Source: Bryobacteraceae bacterium
GTDB taxonomy: Bacteria > Acidobacteriota > Terriglobia > Bryobacterales > Bryobacteraceae
Assembly: GCA_025350445.1 (NCBI GenBank)
Contig: JANXXV010000842.1
Coordinates: 1 to 12,750 of the forward strand
Reading direction: 5' to 3'
Length of the DNA: 12,750 bases
Below, piece after piece: positions 6,969-12,750 of this stretch; the stretch's first letter is position 1; the number at the start of each line of letters is the position of its first letter. The notes beneath the pieces are model-generated. The model was not told the origin of the DNA. It made no database searches and worked only from the letters and a program-made list of their open reading frames with translations. The position numbers and the translations under genes are program-made.

Positions 6969-7828
6969 GCTTGTCCTTCTTTCGGTCTTTGGAATGGAAG
7001 CGAGACTTGAAAACGGGTCTGGCCAGGCCGCGAATCCACAGTGACCTGGCCGTGATGGCTGCGCACGATGCGGTAAACCGTGTCGAGGCCCAGCCCGGTT
7101 CCCTGGCCGACGCCTTTGGTAGTGAAAAACGGTTCGAAGATACGATTCTTAATATGTTCGGGAATCCCGGGTCCGTTATCGATAAATTCGATCAGCGCGC
7201 GGTCCAATTCCTTCGAGGTGCGGATCTTCAGTTCGCCCGTGCCGTTCATGGCGTCGACGGCATTGTCGATCAGATTCGTCCATACCTGATTCAACTCGCT
7301 GCCGTGCGCGCAAATACGCGGAATGGATCTATCGAACTCGCGGATGACCTGCACGCCCTTCTTGAGGCGGGACTTCAACATGATGAGAGTGCTCTCGATA
7401 CCCTGATGAAGATCGATTTCCTGTTCCGGATTTTGGTCCATGTAGGAATACTCTTTGATGGCGCATACCAAGTCCGAAATGCGGCCGGTGCTACTTTCGA
7501 TTTCGTGTACCAGCTTTTCGGCCGCGATGGCGGCGGCGAACCTTTTCAGTACATCGCCGAGCGTGGCGGCATCGAATTTTGCGGCTATCGCCTCCAGCGC
7601 GGGCCGGTCCATCCCGGCTTCCACCAACGGGGACGACAGTTTCCACGCCTCGGTCACGCCCTTGGTTTCCAGCCAGGCGGCGATCTCGTCTTCGTGATCG
7701 CTTTGGGTTAGAGAATCGAGCACCGGGATGGTCCGCAACTGGCTGAGGGTGGTGCTTTCCAAGCCGGCGAGATACGACCGCTGCGCGATGGATAAAGTCC
7801 GGCAGTCGAGCCTTGCATTGGAGGGCAT
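6965..7828 (-). CDS. Histidine-kinase-like ATPase, apparently lacking its N-terminal half
   Basis: A 287-residue protein with a complete GHKL ATPase domain: N-box [15 protein letters not shown] (180-194), G1 DNGPGIP (217-223), F-box IFEPFFTTK (230-238), G2 [15 protein letters not shown] (241-255). Before it is the conserved linker [15 protein letters not shown] and IKEYSYMDQ (107-132) of kinases that pair with UBP zinc fingers. From memory, relatives are much longer, with a cyclic-nucleotide-binding domain and a phosphoacceptor region AHELNNP. This protein opens with [19 protein letters not shown], which corresponds to sequence just after that motif, so the sensor and the usual phosphoacceptor histidine are missing. 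No such motif was found in the upstream frame. ATG 7828 has AGG six bases before it. It may be a decayed gene or a free ATPase module acting with another kinase. Confidence 0.82.
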   Translation of the reverse strand: MPSNARLDCRTLSIAQRSYLAGLESTTLSQLRTIPVLDSLTQSDHEDEIAAWLETKGVTEAWKLSSPLVEAGMDRPALEAIAAKFDAATLGDVLKRFAAAIAAEKLVHEIESSTGRISDLVCAIKEYSYMDQNPEQEIDLHQGIESTLIMLKSRLKKGVQVIREFDRSIPRICAHGSELNQVWTNLIDNAVDAMNGTGELKIRTSKELDRALIEFIDNGPGIPEHIKNRIFEPFFTTKGVGQGTGLGLDTVYRIVRSHHGQVTVDSRPGQTRFQVSLPFQRPKEGQA

Positions 7829-8046
7829 CTGGAGCCTGGGACGGCTGTGTTTACTTTTGCCATCGTGACGGTTGGGGTGTTGGGGGATGGGGTGGATTTG
7901 AGCCGGGTTGACGATAAGACTTACCGCTGACGAGAGGCTGGGCTGGACATGCCAAGTTATCGGCGTTTATTCGCGTGAATCGGCGGCTAGAAATATTGGC
8001 CGCCGATTCACGCCGATGCACGCGGATAATGTCGAATGGTCACCCC
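7829..8046. other. Intergenic region upstream of the kinase
   Basis: About 220 bp between the truncated kinase and the antitoxin stop. It holds the 31-bp imperfect palindrome described separately. The kinase frame remains open upstream to a TAA near 7964, but contains no start codon and no recognisable kinase residues, so I treat that as chance. No confident promoter was identified. Confidence 0.5.
7957..8029. repeat. Long imperfect palindrome (interspersed-repeat type hairpin)
   Basis: Arms 7957-7987 and 7999-8029 are inverted repeats. The inner 15 bp (7973-7987 against 7999-8013, containing GTGAATCGGCGGC) are perfect, the outer 16 bp imperfect, and the loop is 11 bases. Motifs resembling ATCGGCGTGAATCGGCGGC occur as dispersed palindromes in many bacterial genomes, which is my best guess. 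It lies 18 bp past the antitoxin stop and could end that transcript as a stem-loop, although there is no T-run. Confidence 0.8.
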
Positions 8047-8328
8047 CTATTGGGCAGACAGGACGCTGCCGCTAACATATTTGTGGAGGACACTGGCGAT
8101 CAAGCTCTGATCAGGGAGGCCTTCTTCCGCTGCCCGCCGTTTTAGCATTTCGAGGTCGGCCGTGGATAAGCGGATGTTGATGCGCGCGTCTTTCCGCAAG
8201 TAACGCTTGGCTGCTTGGACGAGGATCTGCTTCGCCCTTTTCTGGTTTTTGACTGGCTTAAACTCGCCACGCTCGTAGGCGGCGATCAACTCCCTTTCTT
8301 CGTCATCATAAAATACGCTATCCGTCAT
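8047..8328 (-). CDS. CopG-like (ribbon-helix-helix) antitoxin
   Basis: A 93-residue acidic-then-basic protein (VFYDDEERELIAAYERGEFK at the front) ending in a ribbon-helix-helix segment: RINIRLSTADLEMLKRRAAE and then GLPDQSLIASVLHKYVSG. This is the arrangement of antitoxins in the CopG_antitoxin/BrnA-like group, which bind their toxin with one end and the operon's operator with the other. The start ATG 8328 overlaps the toxin stop as ATGA, and AGGAG lies seven bases upstream, the best ribosome-binding site in this locus, fitting a need for more antitoxin than toxin. A longer in-frame reading from 8454 overlaps the toxin and is not used. Confidence 0.85.
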   Translation of the reverse strand: MTDSVFYDDEERELIAAYERGEFKPVKNQKRAKQILVQAAKRYLRKDARINIRLSTADLEMLKRRAAEEGLPDQSLIASVLHKYVSGSVLSAQ

Positions 8329-8612
8329 TTGGCCACTCCTGTCGTGCGTTTCCTGGTTGCCTTGCGGCTCGGATATATTGTCTTGAGAACCAGCGTCCTG
8401 CCATCCTGAATCACGGGTACGATATACGCGTAGCCTTCTACGCCAACCTCGCACAAAAGCCGGTTCGGGTATTTCTCCCTGTCCGGATGATCAACCACCT
8501 TAATAACCTTTCCGCTTTCCATCAGAGCGATGATCTGCTCAAAGCTTATCCCACGCTCCCGCTTGAGCCAGGCATTCTTCTCCGGATCAAACGTGTAGTC
8601 ATATTCTCCCAC
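8325..8612 (-). CDS. BrnT-like toxin of a type II toxin-antitoxin system
   Basis: A 95-residue protein, DYTFDPEKNAWLKRERGISF at the start, then VVDHPDREKYPNRLLCEVGV, GYAYIVPVIQDGRTLVLKTI and YPSRKATRK, matching small RelE-fold/BrnT-type toxins that are encoded before a CopG-like antitoxin. Such toxins are usually mRNA-targeting ribonucleases; the activity here is inferred. The only usable start is GTG 8612, preceded directly by an in-frame TAA, and there is no good ribosome-binding site. That TAA is the target duplication of the neighbouring insertion sequence, so the element lies immediately upstream of the gene and its normal promoter appears displaced. The coding frame is intact. Confidence 0.8.
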   Translation of the reverse strand: MGEYDYTFDPEKNAWLKRERGISFEQIIALMESGKVIKVVDHPDREKYPNRLLCEVGVEGYAYIVPVIQDGRTLVLKTIYPSRKATRKRTTGVAK

Positions 8613-8615
8613 TTA

Positions 8616-8640
8616 GGGCCTGGAACGAAATAACGTTTAC
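8616..8640. repeat. Terminal inverted repeat of the insertion sequence (toxin side)
   Basis: Twenty-five bases beginning GGGCCTGGAACG, matching the reverse complement of 9888-9912 except at two positions (8619 and 8635). It abuts the TTA duplication, which directly precedes the toxin start codon on the minus strand. Confidence 0.88.
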
Positions 8641-8708
8641 AATATAACTGGTCGCGGCAAGATGTCGTAGTTCCATTCTCCGTGGAAGGCGTGCTTGCTC
8701 AGCAAGGG

Positions 8709-9857
8709 TTAGAGTGCCTCCATCTGCTCATCCGAGATTTTGATGCCTGTTGGGTAAACGGCGGAGTCCCGTTCCGCTCTGACCCGCAATCCGGATTTTG
8801 TAGTTGTGGCTCCGATCAGGTCGACGATGACCTCGTGACTGGTGAGAGGTTTACCGCGCCAGTTCATGCTGATGTGGGAGAACAGGCGATGTTCAATTTT
8901 GTTCCACTTGCTTGTGCCAGGAGGCAGGTGGCAAACCGTGATCGTGAGCCCGGTTTGCTCGGCCAGCCGCTGCAGTTCGACCTTCCACAGCCGTAGCCGG
9001 GATCCATTGCTTCCGCCGCCATCGGCGCAGATCAGCAGTTTAGAAGCGTTGGGGTACAAGGCCCGCCCCATCCCTTCCCACCAGCGGCGAATACTTGAGA
9101 CAGCAAAGCTGGCGGTGTCATGGTCGCGGCCAACCGTGACCCATCCCAAGTTCTTGCCCACATCATATATCCCATGCGGAATTGCCTTGCCTACATCGGT
9201 GTTTATAAAATCATAAACGTTGACGGCTTCCGGTTCGCCCTTCGGTTGCCACTCGACACCCCGGTTCAGATACTCACCCACAAGCTCTTTCTTCTTGGTG
9301 TCCACGCTGATGACGGGCAACCCCGCAGCCAACAGCACACGCACCTGCTCATTGATGTATTGAAATTGCGCGTCCCGATCTAAGTGGCTTGCTCCTTCCT
9401 TGGTCTTGAAATTCCCCTGCAGGCTGTAGCCCAAGCTTGCCAACAACTCGCCTACCACGCGGTGACTGACAGGATGTCCCGATTGCGTCAAGGCTCCGGC
9501 CAGTTGGCGCGTGCTCTTGCACGTCCAGCGCAATGGGGACATCGGATCTCCGCGCGTGTCCGGGTCAACTAACCTATCTAACGCCTCCATCAATGTGGGG
9601 TCGCTCGTCCGAAGAGGCTTGCGTCCGCCTCCGGCCTTGCGGCTCTGTCCGAGTGGCAGTCCCGGCTTGCGTCCCTTGAGTTCGTCGAGACCCTTGTGAA
9701 TGACCGGCCGGCTCAAGCCCGCCGCACTGGCGACTCGGGTAATACCGCCATGCCCGAGGGAACGCGCCTCAACAGCCGCCGCGATCCGCCGCTGCTTCTC
9801 GTCCAAGTATGGAAACAGACTGGACAATTTCTGTTTCAAACGTTCATCGACATCCAT
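8709..9857 (-). CDS. ISAzo13-family transposase
   Basis: A 382-residue DDE transposase close to the DDE_Tnp_ISAZ013 (Rhodopirellula-type) family. An N-terminal helix-turn-helix covers about 37-57 (GGITRVASAAGLSRPVIHKG). The family segment SPLRWTCKSTRQLAGAL is at 107-123. Probable catalytic residues are D186 (VISVDTKKKELVG), D279 (CADGGGSNGSR) and E322 (WNKIEHRLFSHI). Length is close to the family norm and I see no frameshift or stop, so the enzyme looks functional. It is transcribed towards the toxin-antitoxin genes and stops 93 bp before the element's end, so read-through could reach them. Confidence 0.93.
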   Translation of the reverse strand: MDVDERLKQKLSSLFPYLDEKQRRIAAAVEARSLGHGGITRVASAAGLSRPVIHKGLDELKGRKPGLPLGQSRKAGGGRKPLRTSDPTLMEALDRLVDPDTRGDPMSPLRWTCKSTRQLAGALTQSGHPVSHRVVGELLASLGYSLQGNFKTKEGASHLDRDAQFQYINEQVRVLLAAGLPVISVDTKKKELVGEYLNRGVEWQPKGEPEAVNVYDFINTDVGKAIPHGIYDVGKNLGWVTVGRDHDTASFAVSSIRRWWEGMGRALYPNASKLLICADGGGSNGSRLRLWKVELQRLAEQTGLTITVCHLPPGTSKWNKIEHRLFSHISMNWRGKPLTSHEVIVDLIGATTTKSGLRVRAERDSAVYPTGIKISDEQMEAL

Positions 9858-9887
9858 GTCACCATGATGTCATCGATTCGCGTGTTT

Positions 9888-9912
9888 GTAAATGTTATTT
9901 CGTTCCAGTCCC
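9888..9912. repeat. Terminal inverted repeat of the insertion sequence (transposase-start side)
   Basis: Partner of 8616-8640; on the minus strand it begins GGGACTGGAACG. It is followed on the plus strand by TTA at 9913-9915, the second copy of the target duplication, and lies 30 bp upstream of the transposase start. Confidence 0.88.
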
Positions 9913-9915
9913 TTA

Positions 9916-10107
9916 GCTCAGTATATGACAATGTATGCCTATTGTGTCCACATCGAAAAAAGAGGCAGCCGCTGGCGGGCCTGCCTGTTTTGCAGAACAG
10001 AATGAAATCGGCTTCGTTTAGAAGCGCAAAGGCCGATTCCGGCGGCGCCAAGCGAAAGTGGAACGCGGCGGACTTAGCCGCCGGAGGCGAGTTTTTGCGC
10101 GAGTTCC
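9916..10107. other. Intergenic region between the insertion sequence and the Oar-like gene
   Basis: Besides the candidate promoter this 190-bp stretch contains small inverted repeats: CTGTT/AACAG (9986-10001), AATCGGC/GCCGATT (10006-10012 and 10032-10038) enclosing GCTTC/GAAGC (10011-10015 and 10021-10025), and CGGCGG/CCGCCG (10066-10071 and 10078-10083). The last lies just past the outer-membrane gene's stop and might act as a weak terminator, but it has no T-run. No gene is supported here. Confidence 0.45.
9920..9950 (-). promoter_or_regulatory. Candidate toxin-antitoxin promoter displaced by the insertion
   Basis: On the minus strand, TGGACA (9945-9950) and TATACT (9920-9925) resemble -35 and -10 boxes with a rather long 19-base spacer. 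If the insertion sequence and one TTA copy are removed, TATACT would lie about 10 bp from the toxin GTG, giving a near-leaderless transcript. In the present arrangement it reads into the insertion sequence. Prediction only. Confidence 0.35.
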
Positions 10108-12750
10108 TCAGAAGTAAAGGCGAAGGCCGAGTTGCAACATGCGCGGGAAGTTGCCCTGCGATGTGATTTGTCCGAACCCGCCGTTTCCCCAGGCCGTGTT
10201 CGGGCCGCGGAAGTATGGGGTGTTCATCGCATTGAGTGCTTCGGCGCGGAACTGGGCTTTGAAATTCTCGTGGATGTCGAATGTCTTGAACATCGAGATA
10301 TCCCAGTTGATCATGCGTGGTCCCTGCAGGGCGATGGTGCGGGAAACGTTGCCGAAGGTGAACGCCGGAGCATCGGTGAAGGCCGCTTTGTTGATCCAGC
10401 CATCGATGCGATCACCAATCGAACCACTTACGGCCGGAGAGATGCCTGTTGCGTTTGGACGTTGGCGGGATGTTCCCAGCGAGCCGTTGCCGTTGCTGTT
10501 CATATAAATCTGCAGAGGGTAGCCCGACTGCAACGTGGAGACAGTGTTGATGGACCAGCCGCCGAGTGCCAGGTTAGTGGCGTAGTTGGCGCTGCCCATG
10601 AAGCGCTTCCCTTTTCCGAAAGGCAGCTCATAGGTGATGGCGTTCGTCCAACGGTGCGGAGCGCTGACGTTCGAAAGCCCCCATTCGCCGCCGAGCGAGT
10701 AGACGTCCTGCGGGCCGCTGTTGCCGGCGTTGAGGTTATTGCCCGCGCCGCCGCCCGACATATCGAAGTTCTTCGAGAAGGTTTAGGTGGAAAGCAGCGT
10801 GAAGCCCTGTGAGAATGCCTTCTGTACCTTCAGCACAGCCGAATCGTACTTGGCGTGGTTGCGGTCGCTGAAGTTCAAGTTGATCCCTGAGTACTGCGGA
10901 TACGGCCGCAACAACTGGTTGGCGGCAACCGTCGCGCCGCTGAGAGCACCAGTGCCACCTTTCAGATAGAAGGGGTTCGGCACGGATGCGTTCAATGCCG
11001 CGCCGCGGCTGAAGTATTGCGGATCGAGCTGGTTGATGTTCAAACTGGCGGTGGTGAAAGTCAGGTTCGCTGTGCGGGACCCGCTGTACCCAACCGATGC
11101 CACGAAGCCGCCGGCGAACTGGCGCTGGATGCCGAGGGAGAACTGCTGGACTCTGGTTGAGTTGGAGTTCGGATCGAAGATCGTGTTCGACTTTCCGAGG
11201 CCTGTAAGGGCACCCAAGGTGTTGCCAACAGGCTTGTCCAAACCGTTCGGGAATGGATTCGAGAACTGGATGGCGGGCGTCTTGTTACCGTCGTTCGATA
11301 CGGACGGCTGCGTGTTTGCGGTGATTCCTTCTGTGTTGAATGGAGAGCCCACCGAGAAGGCCGGCGCCCAGAAAAGGCCCCAACCGCCTCGAATTACGGT
11401 CTTAGCGTCCCATTGGTAGGCGACGCCAACGCGCGGAGACCACTTGTTGAGATTCGGATTTCCGGTGGTTTCCTTCTGCCCGTTGACACCGGCGAAGCGC
11501 AATACGCCGTTTGTCGCGATACCGGCGGCGGCTCCGATGGGATTTACGGCCGAGGCATCGAAACCGGTTATGAGGTTGTTATTCACTTCCCGCAAGCCGG
11601 TTTCACGCTCCCAGCGCAGTCCGAAATTCAAGGTCAGCTTCGAGCTGAGGCGGAAGTCGTCCTGAACGTAGAGCGCGTGGTAATCGACGAATTCAAAGAG
11701 CTTCGTCGGGATGTAGCCGGTTGCTGCGGCGGGCGCGCCGAGCAACATATCGGCCATGTCCGCGCCGGACGCGCTGCTGTTGGAATTCGAGTTGGCGCGG
11801 GTGAAGCGATTGTCGAAGGTGAACGCTCCGGAGCTGTTGCCTAGATCGATGCCATCGGCATGCAGGCGGCGGAAATCGTAGCCGAACTTGACACTGTGGC
11901 GGCCCAGGTATTTCGAAGCATTGGCGCCAAAGTTTTTTGAGTGATGCACGTAATTGAAGTTGTTGTTGGTTCCCAAAGAATAGGCGGACTGCATGGTTAC
12001 GTTCGGGAATGTTTGGGAAAGAACATCTTTGACGAATGATTTGGAGAAGCCAAGTCCGGCCAGATTGAAGTTCTGGGATTTCTGCGTACCGATATTCGGG
12101 AAGCGGTTGAAGCCGTAGCGGAACGTCATAACCCAGGTGCTGGTGGGAGTGAGCGTGGTGTTCACTTGAGTTGTATCCAGTTTGCGGAAGAGATACCACT
12201 GGTCGGGCGAAGAGATGGTTGGATACGGGTTTTCGCCGGGTTCCTGCGAATTGTAGTGCAGGTAGCTGAGGCTGGCGCGCCACCAGGAGGTGATCTCCCG
12301 ATCGAGCTTGCCGAACTGCTGATCGGCTTTCGATGCCAACGGTCCGGCGCCTGCCAGGTTGCTCTTTCCGTAGTATGTGGCGGTCTTAGTGGGAGCCATA
12401 TAGGTTGTGGCGATATTCTTGCCTACCGTGTCAAGGCGAGCGGAAGGGATTACGTTGCCGGGGAACGGCGAACGGCTGCCGGCTGCCTGCGTGGTCAATG
12501 GATCGTAGATGAGCAGCGGAGCGCCGGCGCTGATGAGAGTCTGGGAGAAGTTTCCAACGCGTTCAAGGGCGGTGGGAGTGTACTGCTCGCGGCTGGCGGC
12601 CTGCGTGTCGCGGTAGCCTTCAAAACCGATCCAGAAGAATGTCTTGTTCTTGCCGTTGTAAACCTTAGGGATGACTACCGGGCCGCCGAAGGAACCGCCA
12701 TAGTTGCGGAAGGGCTGGTCGGTAATGCCCTGGCCGTTGCGGTTGTTGAA
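10108..12750 (-). pseudogene. Oar-like TonB-dependent outer-membrane protein, 5' partial, interrupted by one stop codon
   Basis: The reading frame enters from the right edge (FNNRNGQGITDQPFRNYGGS at 12750) and codes for the plug end and beta-barrel of an Oar-like TonB-dependent protein, the large outer-membrane family expanded in Acidobacteria. Typical segments include KTFFWIGFEGYRD, SVKFGYDFRRL, LTLNFGLRWERETGL, SPRVGVAYQW, FSLGIQRQFAGGFVASVGYSG and the ending RAEALNAMNTPYFRGPNTA. The terminal residues LGLRLYF give the aromatic end needed for barrel insertion. At 10783-10785 the frame reads TAA inside what should be LLSTYTFSKNFD, so a tyrosine codon probably became a stop; downstream the same frame continues intact for 224 codons. 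Without them the barrel would lack its last strands. The N-terminal carboxypeptidase-like domain and signal expected in this family lie outside the window. Confidence 0.88.
10783..10785 (-). other. In-frame premature TAA in the Oar-like gene
   Basis: The two halves of the outer-membrane gene are in the same frame and the residues on both sides (LLST, then TFSKNFD) join naturally if this codon is TAC or TAT. A single base change or a sequencing error explains it; no frameshift is involved. Confidence 0.85.

Larger units (their letters stand above)
8613..9915. mobile_element. Complete ISAzo13-family insertion sequence with 3-bp TTA duplication
   Basis: The element proper is 8616-9912 (1297 bp). 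Its ends are inverted repeats of about 25 bp (8616-8640 and 9888-9912) with 23 matching positions, beginning GGG and sharing CTGGAACGAAATAAC. Each is flanked on the outside by TTA (8613-8615 and 9913-9915), a three-base target-site duplication. It carries one transposase gene on the minus strand. Ends of the GG/GA kind, this length and short duplications fit what is known of the ISAzo13 family. The ends and reading frame are intact, so it may still be mobile. Confidence 0.88.

Noticed and set aside
7829..7962. Open upstream continuation of the kinase frame
   Set aside because: About 44 codons without stop, but no start codon and no kinase-like residues; the ATG at 7828 is the first possible start.
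7957..8029. CRISPR-like repeat
   Set aside because: It is a single palindrome with an 11-base loop, with no repeated units separated by spacers.
8329..8454. Longer antitoxin reading with an arginine-rich front
   Set aside because: It lies within the toxin gene in another frame; ATG 8328 has the ATGA overlap and a strong AGGAG.
9836..10051. 71-codon minus-strand frame across the right end of the insertion sequence
   Set aside because: It spans the element boundary and the target duplication, resembles no family and has no ribosome-binding site; chance.
11693..12283. 196-codon minus-strand frame inside the Oar-like gene
   Set aside because: Arginine- and glutamine-rich shadow frame of the barrel-coding sequence.

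Overview
The window looks like a piece of a GC-rich acidobacterial chromosome, close to the Solibacter/Bryobacter group. The signs are a secreted protein with a Solibacter-type C-terminal domain (TIGR03437-like), an Oar-like TonB-dependent outer-membrane protein, a Tat-type PIG-L deacetylase and a secreted acetamidase/formamidase-family protein. This assignment is an inference from gene content; no rRNA, tRNA or CRISPR array was seen.

Layout, left to right. (1) A membrane family-2 glycosyltransferase (minus) and a PIG-L/LmbE deacetylase (plus) are transcribed divergently from a gap of only 38 bp. (2) A stretch of about 680 bp (1951-2628) holds no intact gene but may contain two or three small gene remnants. 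(3) A large secreted TIGR03437-type protein (plus) ends 5 bp before the end of a convergent minus-strand cluster. (4) That cluster, in transcription order, is a histidine-kinase-like ATPase, a UBP-type zinc finger, a DisA_N/DAC diadenylate cyclase, an SRPBCC protein and an acetamidase/formamidase-family protein. Junctions are 4-bp ATGA overlaps or gaps of 7 and 24 bp, so all five could be one operon. The kinase lacks the front half expected for its family. (5) A 31-bp imperfect palindrome lies upstream of the cluster, followed by a minus-strand toxin-antitoxin pair. (6) A complete ISAzo13-type insertion sequence (8616-9912, with inverted repeats and a TTA target duplication) sits directly upstream of the toxin start codon and separates it from a plausible promoter. 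(7) The right end is the 3' part of an Oar-like outer-membrane gene (minus) that runs off the window and is broken by one in-frame TAA.

The most interesting material is the signalling cluster HK / UBP zinc finger / diadenylate cyclase. The zinc finger and kinase resemble pairs known from thioredoxin-reductase loci, but here they are coupled to a c-di-AMP synthase with variant active-site motifs. The second is the insertion that seems to have split a toxin-antitoxin promoter from its genes. The truncated kinase, the interrupted TA locus, the palindrome and the nonsense mutation together suggest that 7.8-10.8 kb is an area of recent rearrangement.
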